A stretch of DNA of 64,000 nt from Blautia sp. (lineage in GTDB: Bacteria; Bacillota; Clostridia; Lachnospirales; Lachnospiraceae), in assembly GCA_017515325.1 (NCBI GenBank), contig JAFWGA010000040.1:62001-126000 (forward strand). Direction: 5' to 3'. The notes under the pieces are model-generated. The model saw only the letters and a list, made by a program, of their open reading frames with translations, had not been told where the DNA came from and did not search any database. This document shows, piece by piece, positions 27,734 to 36,345 of the stretch. How positions within the stretch are numbered: position 1 is the first letter of the stretch; the number at the start of each line of letters is the position of its first letter. The position numbers were made by a program, and so were the translations under genes.

Positions 27734-29038
27734 TCAGCCCTCGCAGGCGTCTGTAATGCCGTCGAACAGAAGCTCTGCGCCATATTCCAGATCATAATCG
27801 CCATAGCAGATTCCACTGAAGACATCCCTGTAGACACCTTCGCTGCCCTTCAGGTCATTGCTCTCGAAGATGGGATCCTCTGCATACTCGGAAGCAGCCA
27901 TAACCTTGGAATGGGCTTCTCCGATCATAGGCTCAATACCGCCGGCAGCTTCAACGACGGCATAGGCAGCCTTGGATTCCGGAATACCACGCTCGGAAGC
28001 CAGGATGGCAGCGCCTTCCTCATCGTTCAGCAGATACTGGATCAGCATAGCAGCTTCCTTCGGATGCTGGCTGGTGGCAGAGATGGCAAGACCTAAGGAA
28101 ACCTTCGTGAAGACACCTGTGCTGCCATTTTCGCCAAGGTCTGTGAATTCCTCACCCACGACAAGCTCTCTTCCCTCGGCAAGGGCGTTCTTGTACTTCA
28201 TAGGAGCAGAATCCCACTCCAGGATACCGGCATACTGACCGTTGATGAACTTGGGGTTCTGGTCCAGGCTGGCAGCGGCATCGCCGTCGATGGTAACGAT
28301 AGAAGGAATCACATGGTCTTCTTCCAGAGACTGGATAAAGGTAAGACCGTCCAGCAGCTCTTCTTCCGTAAAGTTGAGAGCACCGTCGGAGATAATGGCC
28401 TTGCCGTATTTTGCCTGAAGATAGAAGGTCATAAAGATGGTACGGTCAAATTCGCCGAGGGCCAGCGGATAATAGTCATCTCCCAGAACCTCCTGGAAGG
28501 TATGTCCTGCTTCACGGAGCTCTGCCAGAGATGTGGGAACCTCGATACCGGCCTCTTCGAAGGTGGTCTTGTCCCAATAGAAAATACGGCCTGTCATGGA
28601 AACAGGAATACCGGCCTGGCCGCCGTTGACGTCCTTCATCATGTCAAGGTTGGTCTGATCCCACTGGGAAAGGTCGATGATGTCGGAAACCTCATTGAGG
28701 TCGAGGAATACATCCCCATTGTAGTCAAACTCATTGATCCAGCTTAAGTTGATCTGGTTGACGTCAGATGCAGTACCGGACTGGAACTCCAGAGCGCGTG
28801 CGGATTCCCAATCTGACCAGGCACCGAAGTTAACCTCTACATTGATTCCGGGGTATTTCTCCATAAAAGCAGCAACTGCCTTCTGTGTCGCTTCATGTCT
28901 GGAGTCGCCGCCCCACCAGGAAAACTTGATGGTACACTCTTCGTAATCGGCTTCCTCTGCCCCGACCATTGACCCGCCTGCCAGGGACAGAACCATGAGG
29001 GATGCGAGCCCAAGGCTCATGAGTTTTTTCATCATCAT
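27734..29038 (-). CDS. extracellular sugar-binding protein of ABC importer (CUT1), no lipobox
   Basis: 434 aa from the ATG at 29038, chosen because AAGGAG lies 8 nt upstream. The signal peptide MMMKKLMSLGLASLMVLSLA ends GGSMVGA-EEA, a type-I cleavage pattern; no lipobox Cys is present although monoderm binding proteins are normally lipoproteins. The mature domain is an SBP_bac_1 type (IKFSWWGGDSRHEATQKAVA, the FNAWSD-like FGAWSD, IPVSMTGRIFYWDKTTFEEA). Predicted to bind pectin-derived oligosaccharides. Confidence 0.93.
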   Translation of the reverse strand: MMMKKLMSLGLASLMVLSLAGGSMVGAEEADYEECTIKFSWWGGDSRHEATQKAVAAFMEKYPGINVEVNFGAWSDWESARALEFQSGTASDVNQINLSWINEFDYNGDVFLDLNEVSDIIDLSQWDQTNLDMMKDVNGGQAGIPVSMTGRIFYWDKTTFEEAGIEVPTSLAELREAGHTFQEVLGDDYYPLALGEFDRTIFMTFYLQAKYGKAIISDGALNFTEEELLDGLTFIQSLEEDHVIPSIVTIDGDAAASLDQNPKFINGQYAGILEWDSAPMKYKNALAEGRELVVGEEFTDLGENGSTGVFTKVSLGLAISATSQHPKEAAMLIQYLLNDEEGAAILASERGIPESKAAYAVVEAAGGIEPMIGEAHSKVMAASEYAEDPIFESNDLKGSEGVYRDVFSGICYGDYDLEYGAELLFDGITDACEG

Positions 29039-29190
29039 TGTTCCTTCTCCTTTACTAAAATGGTTTATTGTTTGGCTGCTATTCATACGTCTTCCTGAAT
29101 ATCCGGGTACGGTAAAGAAACAAAGAAGACTGCCCATCTTCCAGGAAAGGGCGTTTGAATCATATGATTATCCTGCAAAAATGATTGCAG

Positions 29191-29224
29191 GCTTGCCGTG
29201 GGAACAGGCTTTTTGCACTGGAAT
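29191..29224 (+). repeat. intergenic repeat B, copy 1
   Basis: 34 nt, from GCTTGCCGTGGGAACAGG to GCACTGGAAT, matching the reverse complement of 33576-33609 with a single mismatch. Immediately upstream, 29173-29185 holds the TGCAAAAATGATT motif of repeat E. Confidence 0.8.
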
Positions 29225-29234
29225 ATCAATAGAT

Positions 29235-30335
29235 TCAGGCCTCACTCTGTAAGTACTCCGCATAGGCCATGAAAAGGGGGCCGACGCCCTTGGCGTCATC
29301 TGCGGATATGGGCTCAGACAAATAATAGGCAACAGAGCCGTCCCGCTTGTTTCCGGGGCCTAAGCCGCCCACATGGCAGATATCCTGGAAACGGACGATG
29401 CCGTCCTCTCCCGCCCTCAGCTTACAGTCTACCGCCTGCTCAAAGATTTCTTTGCCGATCGGGGCATACTTTTCCTTCAGAAGGACTCCCTGACGGACAC
29501 CGCTGAGGATTGCGTCGGCCACCATCACACTGCCGGAGGCCTCGGTATAATTCTCCGGGACATCTGCCCGGTCAATCACCAGATGGAAAAGCCCGTCTTT
29601 CGCGTCCCGGTAGGGAAGAATTCCCTGAATGGCTTCACGGAAAATATCCTCCAGCTCACGGTATACCTCATAGATCTGAGGATTCATCACCTGGAGGGTA
29701 TCGACCAGGGCAATGAGCCACCAGCCCTCAGCCCTGCTCCAGAAGTTGGCGGACAGGCCCGTCTCCTTATTGGCCCAGGGCTGGATCCTGGCTTCATCAA
29801 ATCCATGGTAATACAGCTTCTTTTCTTCATCGAAGAGATACTTGCGGACGTTGCGGAACTGATTCAGGATATCCGGATAATTCTCCATTCCGTTGAAGCG
29901 TGTCTCAAACTCCATATACAGCGGCTGTACCATATATAATCCGTCCAGCCAGATCTGATTGGGGTAGATGTCCTTATGCCAGAAGCTGCCGCATTTACAT
30001 CTGGGATGGGCATGCAGTCTTTCCATATGGAAATCCAGCGCCTTTCGATAACGGGAATCTTTTGTCTGATCCAGAGCAAAAAACAGAAGCTTACCGCAGG
30101 CAAGGTCATCCAGGGCCTGGGCATTGACTTTGTAGGAGGGAATGCTTCCGTCCTCCTTCACCCTCTCCTCGACATAGCGGAGGATATAATCCCGGTAGAA
30201 GGCATCACCCGTAGCCTCATAGAGCCGAAGGCATCCCATGAGAAGACAGCCGTCTTCATAATTCCAGTATGTCTGGTAAGGCTTATACCGCTGCAGGTAA
30301 GCACGGACAAATTCATCCATTTTTGTTTTATCCAT
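29235..30335 (-). CDS. GH105 unsaturated galacturonyl/rhamnogalacturonyl hydrolase
   Basis: Hydrolyses the unsaturated uronic acid at the non-reducing end of pectin oligomers. 366 aa, (alpha/alpha)6 barrel; catalytic Asp is in NQIWLDGLYM, with YteR/YesR-type blocks FWSRAEGWW, YTEASGSVM and GGLGPGNKRDGS. No signal peptide. RBS AAGGAGG lies 7-8 nt before the ATG at 30335. First gene of the uptake/degradation operon, preceded by two perfect inverted repeats. Confidence 0.94.
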   Translation of the reverse strand: MDKTKMDEFVRAYLQRYKPYQTYWNYEDGCLLMGCLRLYEATGDAFYRDYILRYVEERVKEDGSIPSYKVNAQALDDLACGKLLFFALDQTKDSRYRKALDFHMERLHAHPRCKCGSFWHKDIYPNQIWLDGLYMVQPLYMEFETRFNGMENYPDILNQFRNVRKYLFDEEKKLYYHGFDEARIQPWANKETGLSANFWSRAEGWWLIALVDTLQVMNPQIYEVYRELEDIFREAIQGILPYRDAKDGLFHLVIDRADVPENYTEASGSVMVADAILSGVRQGVLLKEKYAPIGKEIFEQAVDCKLRAGEDGIVRFQDICHVGGLGPGNKRDGSVAYYLSEPISADDAKGVGPLFMAYAEYLQSEA

Positions 30336-30359
30336 TCCCTGCCCTCCTTCTTAAAATAT

Positions 30360-30376
30360 GATATTAACATAATATC
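30360..30376. promoter_or_regulatory. perfect 7-bp inverted repeat upstream of GH105
   Basis: GATATTA-aca-TAATATC, 25-41 nt upstream of the GH105 start and next to a second, larger inverted repeat. Position and symmetry suit a repressor or activator site for the pectin operon. Confidence 0.5.
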
Positions 30377-30378
30377 AC

Positions 30379-30416
30379 AAAATCACATGAAATATCTACT
30401 GGTTTCATGTGATTTT
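30379..30416. terminator. 14-bp inverted repeat: terminator or operator before the pectin operon
   Basis: Perfect arms 30379-30392 and 30403-30416 around a 10-nt loop. T-runs occur on plus (TTTTTT) and weaker on minus (TTTTGTG), so it may end read-through from the TIM-barrel gene; its symmetry also allows protein binding. Confidence 0.6.
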
Positions 30417-30482
30417 TTCATAATTATCCGATCTGTCTTTCGCACTTGCTGTGGGCTGCTTTTATAACAGGATGCGCCAGGT

Positions 30483-31379
30483 TCATATTCCTGCCCGTGC
30501 AGTCACGGCAGGGTATGACTTTGATGCACTGCTTCTTTCATATTTTCGGGCAAGGAAGGCGCAGTCCTCCTGAAAACGGTCAGGAGAGGAATTCTCCAAT
30601 AGACCGATGATATGAGGCTTTTCCTTCGATATATGCTCCATCAGACAGGAGTAGTCAAAGTGCCCCTCTCCCGGGTGGCGGTAGGACTGTTTCTGACCTT
30701 CAAATACAAAGTCCTTCAGGTGCAGGACGCTGATCCGGTCCCCATACAGGGAAAAGGCCTTATCGATCAGCCTTCTCTGGAGGACTATGTCAAACTCTGT
30801 CTCTGGCGTCATGAGATTGACCGCGTCAAAAATCACCTCCACTGCCTCAGAATCAAGATCCGCTAACAGTCTGGCCATCATCTGAGGGGAATGGATGGTG
30901 TGGTCAAAAACCCCTTCGATCCCCACGGTAACGCCCAGCTGCTCGGCCGCCTTCACGATCCGGGCAAAGCTTTTCCTGACTGTCTCATAGCATTTCGGCG
31001 ACTTTGTCTCTTCCGTTACGGAAAAATCCACAGAATAGCGCCCGGTTTCCGTACCGACCATATCGGCACCGATCCGTTTGGCATATTTCAAATGTTCGAT
31101 AAAGCGATCAACAGCGGCTTCCCTTGCCGTCTCATCCGGATTGGCCGGATTGATATAGCAGCCTAGTACCGCCACATGGATCTGGCGTTTTTTCAGCTCT
31201 TCTGCGATATAATAGCCAAAGCCGGCGCTGTAATGGCCGGGAGAAAAATCATAATCGCTGACGGATTTGCCAAAGGCCAGCTGAATGTGGCGAATTCCCT
31301 TTTCCTGGACCTGATCCAGCATCTGTGTCAGGGGTCCCTTCGGACAAAGATCATGGCATCTCATTCCAAACTGGATCAT
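30483..31379 (-). CDS. sugar phosphate isomerase/epimerase-like TIM barrel
   Basis: 298 aa of the xylose-isomerase-like TIM-barrel (AP-endonuclease 2) family. Likely metal ligands: Glu in GIEGVFDHT, Asp in VIFDAVNLM, His in VLHLKD and Glu in LLENSSPD. Such enzymes isomerise or epimerise sugars, often uronate-derived. RBS GAGGAGG before the ATG. Lies just upstream of the pectin operon on the same strand, but the hairpin at 30379-30416 may separate them. Substrate unknown. Confidence 0.82.
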   Translation of the reverse strand: MIQFGMRCHDLCPKGPLTQMLDQVQEKGIRHIQLAFGKSVSDYDFSPGHYSAGFGYYIAEELKKRQIHVAVLGCYINPANPDETAREAAVDRFIEHLKYAKRIGADMVGTETGRYSVDFSVTEETKSPKCYETVRKSFARIVKAAEQLGVTVGIEGVFDHTIHSPQMMARLLADLDSEAVEVIFDAVNLMTPETEFDIVLQRRLIDKAFSLYGDRISVLHLKDFVFEGQKQSYRHPGEGHFDYSCLMEHISKEKPHIIGLLENSSPDRFQEDCAFLARKYERSSASKSYPAVTARAGI

Positions 31380-31441
31380 TTTTTCCTCCTCTCAGATTCG
31401 TTTGTTCTGTTCTGCAAAACGATAGTACCCTGCCATCCGGA

Positions 31442-33544
31442 TCAACGCTTACCCTTTGGCGCATAGTAAGGAGCACAGGCGTCGAAGGATGCTTTCAGTT
31501 CAGCGAGCCTGCCTGTCTGCTTTACCTGATTGGTTCTTAGGGCAACAAAGCTCTCCAGCTTCCGCATATATTCCTCTTCTGTAATCTTTCCTTCTGATAC
31601 GTAGGTCAGTCCCTTTTCCCAGCTGGCAGTCAGCTCAGGATTCAGAAGCTGCCGGATGGAAGCATTCACGACGTCATAGACCATTTCCCCCAGCTGGGTT
31701 GGAGTGATAATCTGCGTCTTTTTGTTGAGGAAAAGGTAGGAGATGTGAAAGAGCTTTTTCAGAATTTCCGCCCGGGTAGCGCTGGTTCCGATGCCGCTGC
31801 CCTTGATCTGGCTCCTGAGCTCTTCATCCTCAATCAGCTGACCGGCATTTTCCATCGCCAGAATCATGGAGCCGGAATTGTAACGCTTAGGCGGGGAAGT
31901 CTCTCCTTCCCTGATCCGCAGGGAATTTACCTCGATCCTTTTCCCTTTTTTCAGAGCGCTGAGGGCGTCCAGCAGATTCCGGTCGCAGGATTGCTCCTCC
32001 ATGCTCTCCTCCTGATCCTCGGTTCTGGCTTTTCCTTCCAAAGAGGCTGATTCCTTCTCCTGCTCTTTTCCGATTGGACCGGCATCCGGATTCTTCTTCC
32101 GGGCAAAGGAGCTTGTAGCCGCCTTCAGATAGCCTTCCTCAAGCAGAACCTTGAAGGAGGCAAAGAAACATTCTCCTCCCAGCTCCACCACAAGATTCAG
32201 CTTCTGATAAATGGCAGGCGGATAAAAAATACATAAAAACCGCCTTACGATCACCTCATAGACCTTCTGAGACAGGGCGGACAGGGAGGCAAGAGCGTTA
32301 AGTCCCTGACCGGTAGGGATGATGGCATAATGGTCGGTGATCTGTTTGTCATTGGTATAGCGAGTCCGGGCAATGTTTTTCCAGCTGTCCATCATCAGCA
32401 CCTGAGACGCTTCCTCTCCTGCGGCGGAATAGTTCTTCAGCCCGCTGATATTTCCGGAAATCTCCTTTGCCACCGCTGAGGACAATACTCTGGCGTCCGT
32501 TCTGGGATAAGTAACCAGCTTTTTCTCGTAGAGCTCCTGGACAATCCGAAGGGTTTCATCCGGACTGATCTTGAAGAGCCTGGAACAGACATTCTGAAGT
32601 TCGGCAAGATTAAAAAGAAGAGGGGGATTTTTCGTCTCCTTCTTTCTTTCGGCCTTCACCACAGTTCCCATAAGAGGCGGATTTGCTTCCTTGGCCTGGG
32701 CGGCTGCTCTGATTTCTTCGATCAGCCTGAGGGCATCCTCTTCTTTTTTAAATCCATTTTCCTTATATAAAAGGGGAGAAGCAAAGTACCTGCTTCCCTC
32801 CACGGCTCTCCATTCCCCCTCAAAGCTTTCCCCGGCCAGGAGAAACTCCGCCATCACCCGGTAAAAAGGTGTTTTGACAAAAGAGCGGATCTCCCGTTCC
32901 CTTCTCACAACCATTCCCAACACACAGGTCATCACCCTGCCCACTGAGATGGCCTGATAATCCTTCTTCAGATAGCTGCAGACATGATTGGCATAGCGCA
33001 GGCTCAAGGCGCGGGAAAAGTTGATCCCCATCAGGTAATCCTCCTTAGCCCTCAGGTAGGCTGAGGAGGCCAGATGATCATAGGCGGAAAGACTTTTTGC
33101 CTCCCGGATCCCCCGAAGGATCTCCTCCTCCGTCTGGGAATCAATCCAGACCCGGCGCTGATCCTTATCGCGCACTCCTGCCATCTGGGCTACCAGGCGG
33201 TAGATATATTCTCCCTCCCGTCCTGAATCGGTACAGACAAAAATGGTCGCGATATCCTCCCGGTTCAACAGTCCTTTTACGATCTCAAACTGTTTTCTGA
33301 CATCCGGGATCACCTCATAAAGGAACTCTTTAGGCAAAAAAGGCAGAGTATCAAAGCTCCACCTTTTGTATTTCATATCATATTTTTCCGGATAACTCAT
33401 AGTGACCAGATGTCCGACACACCAGGTCACCACACTGTCTGTCGATTCCAGGTAGCCGTCCTGGCGCCTGGCGTTGATCTTCAGGGCCTTGGCGAATTCC
33501 TGGGCGACACTCGGTTTTTCCGCAATATATAAGGCTTTTGGCAT
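31442..33544 (-). CDS. topB: DNA topoisomerase III
   Basis: Type IA topoisomerase, 700 aa. TOPRIM block ALYIAEKPSVAQ and CTDSGREGEYIYR (acidic triad), active-site Tyr in VTYPRTDARVLSS, and the LISVGRVMTC-like motif QAISVGRVMT. The ATG at 33544 begins the conserved MPKALYIAEKPSVA; the frame is open to 33607 but that part is read from repeat B and is not protein-like. The ribosome site is weak. No CxxC zinc fingers at the C-terminus, as normal for topoisomerase III. Confidence 0.94.
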   Translation of the reverse strand: MPKALYIAEKPSVAQEFAKALKINARRQDGYLESTDSVVTWCVGHLVTMSYPEKYDMKYKRWSFDTLPFLPKEFLYEVIPDVRKQFEIVKGLLNREDIATIFVCTDSGREGEYIYRLVAQMAGVRDKDQRRVWIDSQTEEEILRGIREAKSLSAYDHLASSAYLRAKEDYLMGINFSRALSLRYANHVCSYLKKDYQAISVGRVMTCVLGMVVRREREIRSFVKTPFYRVMAEFLLAGESFEGEWRAVEGSRYFASPLLYKENGFKKEEDALRLIEEIRAAAQAKEANPPLMGTVVKAERKKETKNPPLLFNLAELQNVCSRLFKISPDETLRIVQELYEKKLVTYPRTDARVLSSAVAKEISGNISGLKNYSAAGEEASQVLMMDSWKNIARTRYTNDKQITDHYAIIPTGQGLNALASLSALSQKVYEVIVRRFLCIFYPPAIYQKLNLVVELGGECFFASFKVLLEEGYLKAATSSFARKKNPDAGPIGKEQEKESASLEGKARTEDQEESMEEQSCDRNLLDALSALKKGKRIEVNSLRIREGETSPPKRYNSGSMILAMENAGQLIEDEELRSQIKGSGIGTSATRAEILKKLFHISYLFLNKKTQIITPTQLGEMVYDVVNASIRQLLNPELTASWEKGLTYVSEGKITEEEYMRKLESFVALRTNQVKQTGRLAELKASFDACAPYYAPKGKR

Positions 33545-33575
33545 GTTCGGTCTGCACTCGTCTTTCGTATTTATG

Positions 33576-33627
33576 ATTCCAGTGCAAAAAGCCTGTCCCC
33601 ACGGCAAGCTTGCCTGCCAGTGGGGAC
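33576..33627 (-). repeat. intergenic repeat B, copy 2, with hairpin
   Basis: 33576-33609 is the reverse complement of 29191-29224 with one mismatch. It overlaps an outer stem GTCCCCAC (33595-33602)/GTGGGGAC (33620-33627) and the inner palindrome GGCAAGCTTGCC. Lies 30 nt upstream of topB. A further small stem GCCTGCC-agt-GGCAGGC follows near 33673-33689. Confidence 0.75.
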
Positions 33628-33711
33628 GAGGATTTATTGCACGCCCCTATATGAGCATGAAGTGGGCTTCTGCCTGCCAGTGGCAGGCGTTCAGCAACGA
33701 CCGATTCCTGA

Positions 33712-34800
33712 TCAATGCTTTGGCGTAATATAACCCTTTGCCTTAAGAGTCTCCGCACAGAGCACAGCCCCACCGGCAGCACCCCTTACCGTATTATGAG
33801 ACAGGCCGATGAACTTGTAATCATAAAGGGTGTCCTCTCTCAGGCGGCCGATGCTGACTCCCATTCCTTTCTCAAAATCTACGTCCATGGTAACCTGGGG
33901 ACGATTGTCCTCCTCCAGATACTGGATGAACTGCTTGGGGGCACTGGGAAGCTCCAGCTCTTGGGGAAGGCCGCGATAGGAGACAAGGGCTTCGATCAGC
34001 TGTTCCTTTGTGGGCTTTTTGCCAAAGTTGACAAAAACAGCAGCCGTATGGCCGTTCAGTACGCTGACGCGCACACACTGGCAGGTGATCTTTGGGCTGG
34101 TGGCAGGGATGATCTGGCCATTCTCTACCTTTCCCCAGATCCTAAGGGGTTCCTTCTCCGATTTCTCTTCTTCACCGGAAATAAAGGGAATGACATTGTG
34201 TTCCATCTCCGGCCAGTCCCTGAATGTCTTGCCTGCCCCTGAAATTGCCTGGTACGTGGTAACCACAACCTCTTTGGGTTCAAACTCCTTCCAGGCGGAG
34301 AGAGCCGGCGCATAGCTCTGGATGGAACAGTTCGGCTTTACGGCGATAAATCCTCTCGTGGTACCCAGACGTTTTTTCTGGCTCTCGATCACTTCAAAAT
34401 GCTCCGGGTTGATCTCCGGGATGACCATAGGGACATCCGGCGTCCAGCGATGAGCGCTGTTGTTGGAAACCACAGGAGTCTCCGTTTTGGCATAGGCCTC
34501 CTCAATGGCTCGGATCTCATCCTTGGACATATCCACAGCCGAGAAGAGGAAATCCACTGTGCCCGCCACCTTCTCTACCTCATTGACATTCATGACTACC
34601 AGCTTTTTTACAGCCTCCGGCATGGGGGTATCCATTTTCCAGCGGCTCCCTACGGCTTCCTCATAGGTCTTTCCCGCGCTTCTGGCGCTGGCGGCCACGG
34701 TCACCACTTCAAACCAGGGATGATTCTCCAAAAGGGAGATAAAACGCTGCCCCACCATTCCGGTAGCCCCAAGAATTCCGACTTTTAATTTTTCACTCAT
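33712..34800 (-). CDS. asd: aspartate-semialdehyde dehydrogenase
   Basis: Reduces aspartyl-phosphate to aspartate semialdehyde for Lys/Thr/Met and diaminopimelate synthesis. 362 aa from the ATG at 34800 (AAGGA upstream; 34821 is an unsupported longer start). NADP loop GILGATGMVGQRF, catalytic Cys in VKPNCSIQSY, QAISGAGK, and catalytic His in VRVSVLNGHTAAV. Belongs to the archaeal/fungal-like Asd branch that lacks long inserts. Confidence 0.96.
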   Translation of the reverse strand: MSEKLKVGILGATGMVGQRFISLLENHPWFEVVTVAASARSAGKTYEEAVGSRWKMDTPMPEAVKKLVVMNVNEVEKVAGTVDFLFSAVDMSKDEIRAIEEAYAKTETPVVSNNSAHRWTPDVPMVIPEINPEHFEVIESQKKRLGTTRGFIAVKPNCSIQSYAPALSAWKEFEPKEVVVTTYQAISGAGKTFRDWPEMEHNVIPFISGEEEKSEKEPLRIWGKVENGQIIPATSPKITCQCVRVSVLNGHTAAVFVNFGKKPTKEQLIEALVSYRGLPQELELPSAPKQFIQYLEEDNRPQVTMDVDFEKGMGVSIGRLREDTLYDYKFIGLSHNTVRGAAGGAVLCAETLKAKGYITPKH

Positions 34801-34890
34801 ATGTAATCCTTCTTTCATCATGCAGGCAGAAGACGCATTGCTATTACGATGACAGGAACCACGCCTTCTGCCGACAAAATCAAAATGCTA

Positions 34891-34924
34891 TCGTAAACGA
34901 ACAAAATGCCTGCATTTTGATTCG
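34891..34924 (+). repeat. intergenic repeat D, copy 1
   Basis: AACGAACAAAATGC pairs with GCATTTTGATTCGTT to form a hairpin; the same element recurs inverted at about 60006-60040. It runs directly into repeat A copy 2, giving a composite structured block between asd and queH. Confidence 0.7.
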
Positions 34925-34974
34925 TTTACTGCGCCGAATTTACGCCGCTGTAAGCGGCATGATCCCGCAGTAAA
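34925..34974 (+). repeat. intergenic hairpin repeat A, copy 2
   Basis: 50 nt with TTTACTG/CAGTAAA ends and a CGCCGCTGTAAGCGGC inner stem, aligned end to end with 7776-7825. Confidence 0.8.
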
Positions 34975-34989
34975 TCCGTGCGCATACTT

Positions 34990-35673
34990 TTAAACTGGGC
35001 GGTCACTAAAATGACCGGTGTCAACGGTATCCGTAACATCCGTCTTCCGCCTGTCTGCCGCCTCCCGGCGGGAATACACACAACCACAGAAATCCTGTCG
35101 GTAAAGATCGTACTCCCGGGATAATGCAAGAGAGCGTAAATATCCGTTTTTCTTTTTAAAATCTGCAGGAAGATGGGAAATCCTGTAGATTTCCCCCAGC
35201 TCCTCTCCGATCTCATTCAGCCTGGCAGCATTTTTGAGAGGACTGATGGAGAGAGTTGTGGTAAAATAATCAAATCCCATCTTGGCAGCGATCCGGGCTG
35301 TCTTTTCAAGGCGCAGGCGATAACAGGCAAAGCAGCGTTCTCCTCCCTCGGGGACATTTTCCATCCCCTTCGCACAGGCAAAAAAACGTTCCGGTTCATA
35401 CTCTCCTTCTATCATATGGACGGGGTTAGGAAATGGCATCTCGTGGATCAGTCTTTTCAGCTCTTCCACTCTTTTTTCATATTCCTCTCTGGGAGAGATA
35501 TTCGGATTGTAATACAATACCGTAATCTCAAAAAATCCGGAGAGATATTCCAGAACATAGCTGCTGCAGGGAGCGCAGCAGGCATGCAAAAGAAGACTGG
35601 GAAGCTTCCCCTCATTCTTAACCTTCTCCAGTACTGCTTCCAGCTCTTTTTGATAATTCCTCCTGTTTGCCAT
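34990..35673 (-). CDS. queH: epoxyqueuosine reductase QueH
   Basis: Last step of queuosine tRNA modification, the non-B12 alternative to QueG. 227 aa, with cysteine motifs LLHACCAPCSSY, GERCFACYRLRL and DFCGCVYS that hold the Fe-S cluster and active-site metals, plus YYNPNISP. Ribosome site weak (GAGGCGG about 10 nt upstream). Lies 12 nt after the HAD phosphatase gene, likely one transcript with maf. Confidence 0.93.
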   Translation of the reverse strand: MANRRNYQKELEAVLEKVKNEGKLPSLLLHACCAPCSSYVLEYLSGFFEITVLYYNPNISPREEYEKRVEELKRLIHEMPFPNPVHMIEGEYEPERFFACAKGMENVPEGGERCFACYRLRLEKTARIAAKMGFDYFTTTLSISPLKNAARLNEIGEELGEIYRISHLPADFKKKNGYLRSLALSREYDLYRQDFCGCVYSRREAADRRKTDVTDTVDTGHFSDRPV

Positions 35674-35685
35674 GCCAAGACCGCC

Positions 35686-36345
35686 TCAACCGTCAAGAAC
35701 CGGCAGACGGATCAGATCCTCCGGGGCAAAGACCGCGGTATCCGCTCCGTTTTCCTCCAGCTCGTCCAGATCCCTGTAGCCCCAGAGAACACCAACGGTA
35801 TACATTCCGGCTGCTTTGCCGGTCAGCATATCCGTGCCTGAATCCCCAATGTAGACACATTCTTCGGGAAGAACCCCCATCCCCTCGGCCGCCATCCACG
35901 CTTCATCCGGAGCCGGCTTTCTGGGAACCTCCTGGCTCTGACCGATGACCACATCAAAGATCCCCGGATAGAAGGTCTCGATGATAGCCTTTGTCGCTTC
36001 CTGCGGCTTATTGGAACAGACAGCCAGCTTCAGACCTCTTTTCTTCAGGTCGGTAAGCGTCTCTCTGACCTGGGGCATTTCCTTTACCCCATACATCATG
36101 TCCCGGGAAAAATACTCCCGGTATAGAGGAAGGGCTCTGTCATAACAAGCCAGCTCCTTATCTCCTGCGTCTTCAAGGATACGCTTCACCAGGACGTCCG
36201 GGCCATCCCCGCAGTAATACCGATAATTCTCCACCGGATGCGCCTTCAGCCCCAGTTCCTTGAGCACCTGGTTTCCCGGTTTTGCCATCGAATCAAGTGT
36301 ATATAATATCGTACCATCCAGATCAAAGATGCACGCCTTAATCAT
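35686..36345 (-). CDS. HAD-IA phosphatase, phosphoglycolate-phosphatase-like
   Basis: 219 aa: FDLDGTILYT (nucleophile Asp), AVCSNKPQEA, KPAPDEAW (Lys) and YIGDSGTDMLTGKAAG. Helical C1 cap at residues about 15-80. The ATG at 36345 has AAAGGA upstream and overlaps the maf stop (ATGA). Probably a housecleaning or phosphoglycolate/pyrophosphate phosphatase; substrate not certain. Confidence 0.88.
   Translation of the reverse strand: MIKACIFDLDGTILYTLDSMAKPGNQVLKELGLKAHPVENYRYYCGDGPDVLVKRILEDAGDKELACYDRALPLYREYFSRDMMYGVKEMPQVRETLTDLKKRGLKLAVCSNKPQEATKAIIETFYPGIFDVVIGQSQEVPRKPAPDEAWMAAEGMGVLPEECVYIGDSGTDMLTGKAAGMYTVGVLWGYRDLDELEENGADTAVFAPEDLIRLPVLDG

Noticed and set aside
31442..33607. topB start at 33607
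   Set aside because: The first 21 codons are translated repeat B; the conserved start is 33544.
34801..34989. Lysine or SAM riboswitch upstream of asd
   Set aside because: The hairpins there belong to repeats A and D, and a GGCAGAAG/CTTCTGCC stem; no riboswitch core is visible.
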